Translations under genes and position numbers: made by a program | DNA from: Wolbachia endosymbiont of Folsomia candida | GTDB lineage: Bacteria > Pseudomonadota > Alphaproteobacteria > Rickettsiales > Anaplasmataceae | Length of the DNA: 64,000 bases | NCBI RefSeq assembly: GCF_001931755.2 | Contig: NZ_CP015510.2 | Location: 434,001-498,000 of the forward strand | Direction: 5' to 3' | In this document: positions 47,822 through 56,447 of the stretch, in pieces | How the letters are laid out: every line of letters begins with the position of its first letter | How positions within the stretch are numbered: position 1 is the stretch's first letter | The notes under the pieces: model-generated | The model's input: only the letters and a program-made list of their open reading frames with translations | What the model was told of the DNA's origin: nothing | Database searches by the model: none

Positions 47822-48148
47822 ATGGTTGGTAATAAAGAAAAGCATCAGTGGGCATTTTGTGCTTCAGCTGTTGCGTTATGTGCTGGATTATCATTAATTG
47901 CAACTGCGATTACAGTAAGCTGTGCTATCAGTCCAGCTGCTCTGGTTTTTGGCTTTATTTTAACTGTTTTATCTTTTTGTCAAGCGAAGGAAAGTTATTT
48001 GTTTTTACAAAATAATGAAAAACCTGTACATAAAATGGCAAATAATATTAGAAATAATATATATGGCGAACCAGAAGGTAAACTTTTTATAGAAAGAGTC
48101 TTCCAGCCATTTGTCGAACTCTTGAATGGACAGAACAGAGCGCGCTAA
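47822..48148 (+). CDS. Small two-helix membrane protein, 108 aa
   Basis: Start at ATG 47822 chosen by the GAGG site and by the perfect promoter just upstream. Two adjacent hydrophobic helices (HQWAFCASAVALCAGLSLIA and SPAALVFGFILTVLSFCQA) form a hairpin, followed by a polar tail. Not recognised. Its stop overlaps by four bases the stop of the convergent M16 peptidase gene. Confidence 0.75.
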   Translation: MVGNKEKHQWAFCASAVALCAGLSLIATAITVSCAISPAALVFGFILTVLSFCQAKESYLFLQNNEKPVHKMANNIRNNIYGEPEGKLFIERVFQPFVELLNGQNRAR

Positions 48149-49416
48149 GCTTTAAGCATCGAAACCACTTTATCGTAACTTGGCAACGAGTTAATTTCTC
48201 CTATTGCAGCTAAAGTGGTTTTTTCACACTGTGCAAGCAGTTCTTCCGCTGCTTCTTTTATGTCAGTAATGCTAACTGCGCTAATTTTTTCTATTAATTC
48301 GTTTTTACTGACGTATTTATCATAGTGACCATAGTAGTGTCCCAGTGTTTCAGCACGGGAACTAACACTCTCGCGCGACATCAAAACTTGGGATTTTATT
48401 CGTTCTTTCACTCTGCATACTTCTGCTTCCTTCAAATCGTCTGTAGAAAGCTTCTTCAACTCCGTCGTTATAGATTTTAAAAGCTTATCTAGATTACTAC
48501 TATCTGTTCCTGCAAAAATAGAAAACATTCCAGTATCAGCGTAGCCAGAGTCAAATGAATAGATAGAGTAAGCTAACCCCTGCTTTTCCCTGACTTCCTG
48601 AAACAAGCGAGATGACATTCCGCTGCCAAGTATAGAATCAAGGACCTGAATCGTGTAATATTTATCATCATAGCGAGAAACACTAGGCAGGCCAATTAGC
48701 AAGTGTACCTGATCTAATTTGCGATGCTCCAAATATTCACCACCGGTGTAGTTCGCACTTTGATTTTTTTTCAGCTCTTTAGAATGAATTTGTGAGAGGA
48801 AATCTTTGGTTAACTGAGCGACCTCTTCATGTTCAACATTCCCTGCAACGGCAAGCAACATATTCTTTCCAAAGTAATGCTCATTTATATAGTCATTCAG
48901 ATTTTCTCGAGTAAATGAGTTTACTGTATCTTGTGTACCTAAGATCGACCTACCAAACGGCTGGCCTTTATAGGCTACCTCAACATATTTATCGAAAACA
49001 ATATCACTTGGTGAGTCATTAGTCTGAAAAATTTCTTGTATTACGACACCCTTTTCACGTGTGAGCTCATCTTCTGGAAATGTAGAGTTCATTAATATAT
49101 CTATCAGTATATCAATACCGGTTTTTATATCTTTCTTAAGAACTTTTGCATAGTAACTGGTGCTTTCTCTACCGGTACTTGCGTTAAAAATTCCACCTAT
49201 ATCATCAAAAGCTTGTGCAATTTCAAGTGCGGTTCTTGTTTTCGTCCCCTTGAAGGCCATGTGTTCTAGAAAATGGGATATACCATTTTGGTTTGCACTT
49301 TCAGCCCTGCTACCAACACCAACCCTTATTTTTAAAGCGACAGAATCAACATCGCGCATTTGCTCAGTTATTATACGTAGACCATTATCTAATGTCGTGA
49401 CTTGAGGTGTATCCAT
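48145..49416 (-). CDS. M16 family zinc peptidase (mitochondrial processing peptidase-like)
   Basis: 423-residue pitrilysin-family protease. The inverted zinc motif HFLEH is at residues 48-52, in ISHFLEHMAFKGTKTRT, with a downstream Glu ligand expected in the EKGVVIQEI helix. The GLAYSIYSF segment of the C-terminal half is also typical. Closest in character to the bacterial relatives of the mitochondrial processing peptidase beta subunit. Six bases downstream of sodB on the same strand, so very likely cotranscribed. Confidence 0.93.
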   Translation of the reverse strand: MDTPQVTTLDNGLRIITEQMRDVDSVALKIRVGVGSRAESANQNGISHFLEHMAFKGTKTRTALEIAQAFDDIGGIFNASTGRESTSYYAKVLKKDIKTGIDILIDILMNSTFPEDELTREKGVVIQEIFQTNDSPSDIVFDKYVEVAYKGQPFGRSILGTQDTVNSFTRENLNDYINEHYFGKNMLLAVAGNVEHEEVAQLTKDFLSQIHSKELKKNQSANYTGGEYLEHRKLDQVHLLIGLPSVSRYDDKYYTIQVLDSILGSGMSSRLFQEVREKQGLAYSIYSFDSGYADTGMFSIFAGTDSSNLDKLLKSITTELKKLSTDDLKEAEVCRVKERIKSQVLMSRESVSSRAETLGHYYGHYDKYVSKNELIEKISAVSITDIKEAAEELLAQCEKTTLAAIGEINSLPSYDKVVSMLKA

Positions 49417-49422
49417 AGCTAA

Positions 49423-50052
49423 TTATATATGATATTCTTTATATGCCTTTAAATTTCCTTCTGCAAAATCCCAATTGATTAAGTGGTCAAGGAAAACCTT
49501 TATATAGTCAACCCTACGATTTTGGCAATCCAGATAATACGCATGCTCCCATACATCCATAGTGAGTAGAGGTACAACATCTCCAGAACCAGAGCCAAGT
49601 GGAGTATCTGCATTCGGAGTCTTGGTGATTTTTAGCTTTCCTTTTTCAAGCACTAACCACACCCATCCGCTACCAAACTGGCTTATACCGTGATTGGAAA
49701 ATTCTTCATAAAATTTATCAAAGTCGCCGATGTCATCTTTGATCTTTTTTGCCAATAAACTATCTTCCTGTGGCTTGCTTCCACCATTCGTTTTCATTGA
49801 ATTCCAGTAAAAAGTATGGTTCCAAACTTGTGCTGCGTTGTTAAATATAGGAATTTTATCGCTATTACCATGAACTTTTGCTATTAATTCTTCAATTTTC
49901 ATATGTTCATAATCGGTATCTTTAACTAACTCATTGAGTTTATTTAAATACCCTTTATGGTGCTTGTCATAATGAAAATCTAAAGTTTTTGCAGATATGT
50001 AAGGCTCTAAAGCTGTTTTATCATATGGCAATTCAGATAAAGTAAAACTCAT
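49423..50052 (-). CDS. sodB: Iron superoxide dismutase
   Basis: Dismutates superoxide in the cytosol. 209 residues with metal ligands His27 (FHYDKHH), His79 in NAAQVWNHTFYW, and the Asp and His of MDVWEHAYY. Gln75 in the AAQVWNH block is the Fe-type signature. AAGGAA precedes the ATG. First gene of an apparent sodB - M16 peptidase operon. Confidence 0.96.
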   Translation of the reverse strand: MSFTLSELPYDKTALEPYISAKTLDFHYDKHHKGYLNKLNELVKDTDYEHMKIEELIAKVHGNSDKIPIFNNAAQVWNHTFYWNSMKTNGGSKPQEDSLLAKKIKDDIGDFDKFYEEFSNHGISQFGSGWVWLVLEKGKLKITKTPNADTPLGSGSGDVVPLLTMDVWEHAYYLDCQNRRVDYIKVFLDHLINWDFAEGNLKAYKEYHI

Positions 50053-50166
50053 ATAAATTCCTTATTTTTAACTTATTGCGATGGTATGGTAATATGCAGT
50101 TTCCTGCAAGATATAATTCATAGCTCAAATATGTTGCATTTATCATATGTGACTTGATCACAACTT

Positions 50167-51093
50167 TTAAGAAAGTGCTGAACCAAGTACCATTCCTAAA
50201 CAACAACCTGTCACTGCAGCATCTCCAAAACTTGTATCTGCGTAACTCGGTTCTGGACGAATATGTATTTCAAGAACGGTAGTTGGTGTCAGTTCTTCAA
50301 CTTTTTGCTCTTCACTTGAGGCATTACCTTGTGAATTTTTTTCAGCATCTAGCTTTTGTTGCATTTTTTCAACAGGAATATTATTTTCAGCATAATGCAT
50401 CCAAATACTTCCAGCGATCCCTACAAATAAAAGGCTTAAAATTGCACATAAACTGAATAGTACTAAAGGTTGAGTGAAAATTCCTGATATTGAAAGATCA
50501 GGATATATTATATGCCCAATAGGGAGTGATATCATTAATACTAATAGCGTTAACATTAGTGATATTGGACATGTTATTATAAAATTAAATTTTCTTGTAC
50601 TTATTTTATGTTTTGTAAGTAGAGCAGAAAAAATAACTTTATCGGCATACAGATATTGATTGGTTTCTTCATCTTTCCTAGATAATTCTTCTGAAATCTT
50701 ATCATTCAAATACTCTTTTAAAAAATCCTTAAGAATATTTTTTTCCTTTAGAAATGTTATTATTCTATAGGCATCTCCTTTGTACTTATCATTTTTGAAG
50801 TAAGTGTCACAAGCAAAAAAGAAGCTTTTTCTTAAGTTGCCATTATTATTCTTGCCATTGATATAAGTAAAGATAGAGTCAGCAGAGGCTGTCTTTTTAT
50901 TTGCAATAGCATAAAGTAGTAAATTAGTATAATGGAGTGTAAAAACATGTTTTGCTTGTTCACCTCCATTTTCTAATTCGCTGTCAATGTCTTGATTACT
51001 ATCTATCTCGCCTCTGAATATATTAAGCCAATACCCCTCGTGTTTGTAATCGGAATATGTTGAAATTCTACATTTTAGCACTTGAGAACACAT
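50167..51093 (-). CDS. Two-helix membrane protein, paralogue A, 308 aa
   Basis: Not recognised. An N-terminal soluble helical domain (about 1-165) is followed by two transmembrane helices (about 170-200 and 212-235; FIITCPISLMLTLLVLMISL and FSLCAILSLLFVGIAGSIWM) and a polar tail. It is a close paralogue of the gene at 52711-53628, sharing long blocks (TNQYLYADKVIFSALL; NNIPVEKMQQ). A consensus promoter (51127-51156) precedes it. The pair flank a HAD-like gene. Probable host-interface membrane family; function unknown. Confidence 0.8.
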   Translation of the reverse strand: MCSQVLKCRISTYSDYKHEGYWLNIFRGEIDSNQDIDSELENGGEQAKHVFTLHYTNLLLYAIANKKTASADSIFTYINGKNNNGNLRKSFFFACDTYFKNDKYKGDAYRIITFLKEKNILKDFLKEYLNDKISEELSRKDEETNQYLYADKVIFSALLTKHKISTRKFNFIITCPISLMLTLLVLMISLPIGHIIYPDLSISGIFTQPLVLFSLCAILSLLFVGIAGSIWMHYAENNIPVEKMQQKLDAEKNSQGNASSEEQKVEELTPTTVLEIHIRPEPSYADTSFGDAAVTGCCLGMVLGSALS

Positions 51094-51126
51094 AATACTT
51101 ACCTTAAAATAGTTATTAATAATTTA

Positions 51127-51156
51127 ATTATACAGCATAAGGTATTAATATGTCAA
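51127..51156 (-). promoter_or_regulatory. Consensus sigma70 promoter of paralogue A
   Basis: On the minus strand TTGACA (51151-51156), 18 nt, TATAAT (51127-51132). Both boxes match the consensus exactly. Confidence 0.8.
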
Positions 51157-51345
51157 GCCATTTTACCTTAAGATTAAGATATGTCAAGTGATTTTTATCG
51201 AAAGATTGAAAATAAATTTCTTAATTGATAATGAAGATATAGATTAACTCAAATAAGATTTATCTAAGAGCCTGTCTTGAAAACATTAAAATAGCTAATT
51301 TAGTAAGCATAAAGATTACCGTTAATATTGATAGTTAACTTAAGA

Positions 51346-51374
51346 TTGACTTTATATTATTTTAATAATATACA
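51346..51374 (+). promoter_or_regulatory. Sigma70 promoter of the HAD-like gene
   Basis: TTGACT (51346-51351), 17 nt, TATACA (51369-51374). A leader of roughly 45 nt contains a direct repeat of ttcataaatatt before the AAGGGGG site. Confidence 0.7.
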
Positions 51375-51426
51375 AATTATGGTATAGTTTCATAAATATT
51401 TTTCATAAATATTAAGGGGGCAAAAG

Positions 51427-52575
51427 ATGAGAGGCAATTCTAATTCAGACAAAATATTAATATTTGATTGGGATGAAACTATCACTAATCAGCATATGCA
51501 TGATTATATTCATGATATTAATGAAGGTGTTCCTAAATCTGATTATGGTTCTAGTGAAAATAGAGCAGTAACAGTAGAAGATATAAAAGGCTTTTTAAGA
51601 ATGGAAGGCTCAGGAATAAAAAATGAAAAACAACTAAAATCTGTATTACAAAAAGCACTTGAGCAAGGAGTGATATTTGCTATTGCGTCATTGACGAGCT
51701 ATAGAAAGGAAGTAGAGTATGTAGTACAAAATCACTTAGGTTTGAGCGAAAAGCAAGCAGAAAGTATTAAAATAGTTGGTGGGTATCCGAGAGCTATTAC
51801 ATATGCGTTTGGAAAAAATTTACATATTTTAATACACATTTTAGACTATCTTGAAAAACATAAAGCAAAATACAATGATGCATTACCAAAAGAAGTAGAA
51901 GTAATGTTAGTGGATGATGATCCAAAGAACGTTGAGTGTATTAAAAAATTTAATATTCAAATAAGTGAATTATTAGAGTTCATTAAAGACAAGAAGATGC
52001 AAGATCTTTTAAAGATAGATTCAAAAATAATAAATACTCAAATCACTGCTGAAGATTTAGAAAAAATTGATTTTAAGCTTAAGGGAGCTCAAGTACCTAA
52101 AGATCCAATAACAGAAATAAGTGAAGAAGATAAGAAGAAAAAACATTATGATTACTTAGATCAAGTAGAAAGGTGGGTTGAAAAGAAAAAGGTACACTTT
52201 AATGATGAAGTTGAAGTTAGGGATATTACTCAAAGTCATAGCACAGAAGCCAGTAACAAGCAGGAAGCAAAGCAAACTTCAAATGCGCAGCAACATCATA
52301 AACCACAATTATGGAAAAAAGGTGTGGTGCTAACTGTCCCTGCAGTGGTTGGATTAATAGCTTTTGGATCTTTGGCAGTAACAGGAGCAGTATCACTATC
52401 AACTGCAGTTGCAATTGGTGTTCTTATTGCAGTAGTAGCATATGCACTTGAGGAGTTTTATCTAGAACCTGAATTCAAGCCTAGTAGCATTCTCACAGAG
52501 TTGAGGGAGGTGATAAAAAATTCCTTTGCAAGGGAAGAAAAAACTCAGTATCCATTCAGCGAAGTGGGAAAATAA
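51427..52575 (+). CDS. HAD-superfamily-like protein with C-terminal membrane hairpin, 382 aa
   Basis: Strong ribosome-binding site (AAGGGGG) before the ATG. Motif I of HAD phosphatases is present (ILIFDWDETIT, nucleophile Asp14 and acid Asp16). Motif II may be the Ser/Thr in FAIASLTSY, and motif IV is VMLVDDDPKNVE. This supports a phosphatase or phosphotransferase active site in residues 1-190. A charged linker follows, then two hydrophobic helices (about 300-345). HAD domains tethered to membranes are unusual in bacterial housekeeping and suggest a lineage-specific or host-directed enzyme; the substrate is unknown. Confidence 0.8.
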   Translation: MRGNSNSDKILIFDWDETITNQHMHDYIHDINEGVPKSDYGSSENRAVTVEDIKGFLRMEGSGIKNEKQLKSVLQKALEQGVIFAIASLTSYRKEVEYVVQNHLGLSEKQAESIKIVGGYPRAITYAFGKNLHILIHILDYLEKHKAKYNDALPKEVEVMLVDDDPKNVECIKKFNIQISELLEFIKDKKMQDLLKIDSKIINTQITAEDLEKIDFKLKGAQVPKDPITEISEEDKKKKHYDYLDQVERWVEKKKVHFNDEVEVRDITQSHSTEASNKQEAKQTSNAQQHHKPQLWKKGVVLTVPAVVGLIAFGSLAVTGAVSLSTAVAIGVLIAVVAYALEEFYLEPEFKPSSILTELREVIKNSFAREEKTQYPFSEVGK

Positions 52576-52710
52576 GTTGTAGACAAGGAATGGCAAAAAT
52601 ATAATATCACAGGTAGTATGTGTGGTAAAAAGGATTTAACTGTTTTTGTTTCCAAGTCAAGTACAACGAGATTATCCGCTCAAGAAAGATATTTCCCCGC
52701 TCTTTTGACT

Positions 52711-53628
52711 TTACCAGCACCATGAAGTCGCATTCATATTACTAACAAAGCCTCTTGCCAAACCATCTCCAACACTTGTATATGAATATCTTGTTTCGGG
52801 AGGAAGATATATTTTAAGGATAGTACTTGGTTGCTGCTCTTTAGCGTCCAGGTCTTCACTAGAGGCATTACCTTGTAAATTTTGTTCAGCATCTAGCTCT
52901 TGTTGCATTTTTTCAACAGGAATATTATTTTCAGCGTGATACATCCAAATACTTCCAGCGATTCCTACAAATAAAAGGCTTAAAATTGCACAAAAACTGA
53001 ATATTACTAAAGGTTGAGTGAGAATTTCTAATATTGAAAGATCAGGATATATTATATGCACAATAGGGAGTGATATCATTGATACTAATAGCGTCAATAT
53101 TAGTGATATTGGACATGTTATTATAAAATTAAATTTTCTTGCACCTATTTTATGTTTTTTAAGTAGAGCGGAAAAAATAACTTTATCGGTATACAGATAT
53201 TGATTGGTTTCTTCATTCTTACTAGATAATTTTTCTACAATCTGATCATTCAAATACTTTTTTAAAAAATCCTTAAGAACATTTTTTTCTTTCATAAATG
53301 TGATTATTCTGCATGCATCTCTTTGATACTTATCACTTTCAAAGTAAGTGCTACAAACAGAAAAGGTGCATTCCATTATATCACCATTGACATAATCAAT
53401 AATAGAGTGAGCAGAGTCTATCTTTTTATTTGTAACAGCATAAAGTAATAAATTAACGCAATGCGTGATCAAAATAGGTGCTGCTTGTTTCCGCACTTCT
53501 TCATCCTTTAATATTTTACCAATATTTTTATTGTTATTTATCTTATTTCTGAATGTAATAAGCCAATGCTCCTCTATTTTGTAGTCGTAATATGATGAAA
53601 TTTGACATTTTAGCACTTTAGAATGCAT
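52711..53628 (-). CDS. Two-helix membrane protein, paralogue B, 305 aa
   Basis: Paralogue of the 50167-51093 gene with the same layout: soluble N-terminal domain, two transmembrane helices, Glu/Gln-rich tail. They share TNQYLYTDKVIFSALL and the NNIPVEKMQQELDAE region, but differ at the extreme C-terminus. Upstream DNA is also homologous for about 85 bp, yet its promoter has drifted from consensus (53662-53691). Confidence 0.8.
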   Translation of the reverse strand: MHSKVLKCQISSYYDYKIEEHWLITFRNKINNNKNIGKILKDEEVRKQAAPILITHCVNLLLYAVTNKKIDSAHSIIDYVNGDIMECTFSVCSTYFESDKYQRDACRIITFMKEKNVLKDFLKKYLNDQIVEKLSSKNEETNQYLYTDKVIFSALLKKHKIGARKFNFIITCPISLILTLLVSMISLPIVHIIYPDLSILEILTQPLVIFSFCAILSLLFVGIAGSIWMYHAENNIPVEKMQQELDAEQNLQGNASSEDLDAKEQQPSTILKIYLPPETRYSYTSVGDGLARGFVSNMNATSWCW

Positions 53629-53661
53629 GATACTTACCTTAAAACAATCATTAATAATTTA

Positions 53662-53691
53662 ATTATTATTCGTAAATTATCAATATATCAA
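53662..53691 (-). promoter_or_regulatory. Drifted promoter of paralogue B
   Basis: Equivalent of the paralogue A promoter, now TTGATA (53686-53691), 18 nt, AATAAT (53662-53667). Each box carries one or two changes from the consensus seen in paralogue A. Confidence 0.5.
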
Positions 53692-53784
53692 GTGGTTTTT
53701 ATCTATAAGATTGAAAATAAGCTTCCAATTTGTTTGCCTGAGCTACTGTAAGCAGCTGTATCACAACCTGGGTCTCGTATAGGA

Positions 53785-54957
53785 CTATCTGTCAACTTCG
53801 CCAAAAACTATATCGAGTGATCCAATGATTGCTGCAACGTCAGCAAGCATGTGACCTTTTGCCATAAAATCCAGAGCTTGCAAATGTGCAAAGCCAGGAG
53901 CTCTTATTCTGCATCTATAGGGCCTATTGGTGCCATCTGAAACTATATACACTCCAAACTCACCTTTTGGGGCTTCAACAGCAGCATAGATTTCACCCTT
54001 TGGTACGTGATATCCTTCTGAGTAAAGTTTAAAGTGATGAATCAGAGCTTCCATTGACATCTTCATTTCTTCTCTTGGTGGTGGAGAGATTTTTCTGTCT
54101 TCAGTTTTTATTGGGCCTTCAGGCATCTTTTCTATACATTGCTTCACCAAACTAATAGACTGTCTGATTTCTGCCATTCTGACTAAATACCGATCATAAC
54201 AATCACCATTTTGACCAACAGGTATATCAAAATCTAATTGGTCATATATCTCATATGGCTGACTTTTACGCAGGTCCCAAGCAAGCCCAGCAGCACGGAG
54301 CATAGGCCCACTAAAGCCCCAATCAAGAGCCTGCTCTATTGATATTTCACTAATTCCTACAGTCCGCTGCTTCCAAATTCTATTCTCTGTTAAAAGCTCA
54401 TCAACATCATCTATGTATTTCGGAAATTGCTCTATAAATTTTGCAATATCTTCAATTAAACCATCTGGAACATCTGCTGCTATTCCACCTGGTCTGATAT
54501 AGGCTGCATGAAATCTTGCACCTGAAGCTCTTTCATAAAACTCCAGTATTTTTTCTCTTTCTTCAAATAACCATAAAAGAGGAGTCATCGCTCCAACATC
54601 AAGTGCTTGAGAAGAAACATTTAATAAATGATTTAATATTCTTGTGAGCTCACAAAACAGAACACGCAAATATTTTGCTCTTATTGGAATTTCACATTGC
54701 AATAATCTCTCCACGCATAATGAATAGGCATGTTCTTGGGACATTGGTGACACATAATCAAGGCGGTCGAAATAAGGTAAAGCCTGAAGATATGTCTTAT
54801 ATTCTATTAATTTCTCAGTGCCACGATGCAAGAGTCCGATGTGAGGATCTGCCCTTTCAATAACTTCACCATCCATCTCCAAAACAAGACGGAGCACTCC
54901 ATGTGCAGCTGGGTGCTGAGGTCCAAAATTTAACGTCATTGTTTTTAAATCAGGCAT
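53785..54957 (-). CDS. nuoD: NADH-quinone oxidoreductase subunit D
   Basis: Peripheral-arm 49-kDa-type subunit of complex I, lining the quinone site. The 390 residues are the normal length. Signatures: [51 protein letters not shown], and the C-terminal [14 protein letters not shown] and DIVFGEVDR. No other nuo gene is adjacent, consistent with the scattered nuo genes of Rickettsiales. Confidence 0.97.
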   Translation of the reverse strand: MPDLKTMTLNFGPQHPAAHGVLRLVLEMDGEVIERADPHIGLLHRGTEKLIEYKTYLQALPYFDRLDYVSPMSQEHAYSLCVERLLQCEIPIRAKYLRVLFCELTRILNHLLNVSSQALDVGAMTPLLWLFEEREKILEFYERASGARFHAAYIRPGGIAADVPDGLIEDIAKFIEQFPKYIDDVDELLTENRIWKQRTVGISEISIEQALDWGFSGPMLRAAGLAWDLRKSQPYEIYDQLDFDIPVGQNGDCYDRYLVRMAEIRQSISLVKQCIEKMPEGPIKTEDRKISPPPREEMKMSMEALIHHFKLYSEGYHVPKGEIYAAVEAPKGEFGVYIVSDGTNRPYRCRIRAPGFAHLQALDFMAKGHMLADVAAIIGSLDIVFGEVDR

Positions 54958-55086
54958 ATCTTAATAACTTGCAAGTAGTTAGATTATATAGACTTAAGTA
55001 TGTTGAAAGTCAATTGAAAACCCTCAGAGTCAGAAATGAAAGACATTGACTATGTAGGTTAAGGATGCTAGACTTAGAATAGTGTG

Positions 55087-55704
55087 ATGGAATCAAAAAA
55101 GCATATGAAAAATTTTAAATTACTAATTTTAGTCGGGGCAGCAGTTGTATCTATAGCGTGTTGTGCAGCTGTGATAGGTGCCCTTGCTGGTTTAGCTTTA
55201 AGCTTTACTAGTTTACCACCTATTATTGTAGGTGGGATTATTGGTTCTGTATTACCGGTACTATTGTTCTGTATGATGTCTTCTAATAAGTTTATAGATA
55301 AGTGCATCAACTTTCTCGGTGAGATACTTATTGGTATAAAATCTGAAGAACAAAAGGGACGTTTAAATGCAGAGCAATTAAAGGAATTTGAAGGGTATTT
55401 TAAAGAATTAAGTGGATGTTTAAAAGAACGTAAAAAATATCTCAACAGTATTAGATGTTATGTAAGAGGCGTTATGGAAATTGGTGTTAGTTTTGGAATT
55501 GGAGCAGGACTTGTTGCTCTTGGCTTCACATTGCCTGCAGCTATATGTGCTTTGACCATTATGATAGCTCCAATTATTTGTATTTCTTTGTCTGTGCTGA
55601 TGAACAAAGCAGTTGAATGCTTTTCTTCAAAGAAAAGCATTCAACCAGATGGTTCTTTGATTGATGAAGTGCGTGTTGAAGGTGTTTATACATTACAGCT
55701 ATAA
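55087..55704 (+). CDS. Membrane protein, duplication copy 1, 205 aa
   Basis: ATG 55087 used; the GTG just before it is less likely. Hydrophobic segments near the N-terminus (about 12-70) and in the second half (about 125-170) flank a charged helical middle (about 80-120). The second half shares SFGIGAGLVALGF and QPDGSL with the gene at 55949-56431. Glycine-rich membrane helices suggest close packing. Not recognised. Confidence 0.75.
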   Translation: MESKKHMKNFKLLILVGAAVVSIACCAAVIGALAGLALSFTSLPPIIVGGIIGSVLPVLLFCMMSSNKFIDKCINFLGEILIGIKSEEQKGRLNAEQLKEFEGYFKELSGCLKERKKYLNSIRCYVRGVMEIGVSFGIGAGLVALGFTLPAAICALTIMIAPIICISLSVLMNKAVECFSSKKSIQPDGSLIDEVRVEGVYTLQL

Positions 55705-55720
55705 GTCGCTGAATTTTACG

Positions 55721-55817
55721 CTAAATCTCTAAGCCAGAATAGGTGTTGTAAGTATATGAATGGTAATCGTTATCGTCATCTACAGTTTCCATAGTTGGTG
55801 CTTTCCAAGGAAACTTT
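55721..55817 (-). pseudogene. 3' fragment of the 12-residue-repeat gene (duplication remnant)
   Basis: The minus-strand frame reads KFPWKAPTMETVDDDND and ends YNTYSGLEI-stop, matching the last 30 codons of the gene at 56448-57152 with a few changes. No start is present. It is the truncated by-product of the tandem duplication. Confidence 0.85.
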
Positions 55818-55948
55818 ATTTAGATTATATAGACTTAAGTATGTTGAGAGTCAATTGAAAATCCTCAAATCATCAAGTAAAGATATTGATTATATCAACT
55901 AAAGATGCTAGCATTATAACTGTTAATTTAATGATGTGAGGTGAGAGT

Positions 55949-56431
55949 ATGAATGAAATAGTAAAAGGAATAGCTATATTTGGTGGAATGGCCAGTATTG
56001 GTATTGGGTGCGTAGCTGGTATTGGAGCTATTAATGGCATTCTTGGAGGTTGTATTGCAAGTTTTATTCCTGGCTTATCACCTCTTGTCGTAGGTGGAAT
56101 GATTGGCTTAGGGGGTTTTACATTATTGTGCTTACCATTTACTGTATTGCGATTATCACTTAGCGAGAAAAAAATAGAATTGGCAAGCAAAACAATATCG
56201 GCAATGGCTGTTTCATTTGGAATTGGAGCAGGATTGGTTGCTCTTGGCTTCACATCACCTGCAGCTATAGGTGCTTTAACTCTGTTAGCAAGTCTAGTTG
56301 TTTGTATCTCTTTAGATTTGTTGATTAACAAAGCAGTTGAATCTTTTCCTTCAAAGGAGAGCGAGCAACCAGATGGTTCTTTAAGTGGTGGAATGCGTGT
56401 TGATGAAGGTTCTCATATATTACATACATAA
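55949..56431 (+). CDS. Membrane protein, duplication copy 2, 160 aa
   Basis: Paralogue of the 55087-55704 gene, without its charged middle section. Several glycine-rich hydrophobic segments run through it (IAIFGGMASIGIGCVAGIG; VSFGIGAGLVALGFTSPAA). The C-terminal tail QPDGSLSGG is shared with copy 1. A GAGGTGAG ribosome-binding site precedes the ATG. Function unknown. Confidence 0.75.
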   Translation: MNEIVKGIAIFGGMASIGIGCVAGIGAINGILGGCIASFIPGLSPLVVGGMIGLGGFTLLCLPFTVLRLSLSEKKIELASKTISAMAVSFGIGAGLVALGFTSPAAIGALTLLASLVVCISLDLLINKAVESFPSKESEQPDGSLSGGMRVDEGSHILHT

Positions 56432-56447
56432 GCCACTGCATTTTACG

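Larger units (their letters stand above)
51094..51426. other. Intergenic region holding two divergent promoters
   Basis: 333 bases between paralogue A and the HAD-like gene. It contains a minus-strand promoter (51127-51156) and a plus-strand promoter (51346-51374). The part next to paralogue A is also duplicated upstream of paralogue B. Confidence 0.6.
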
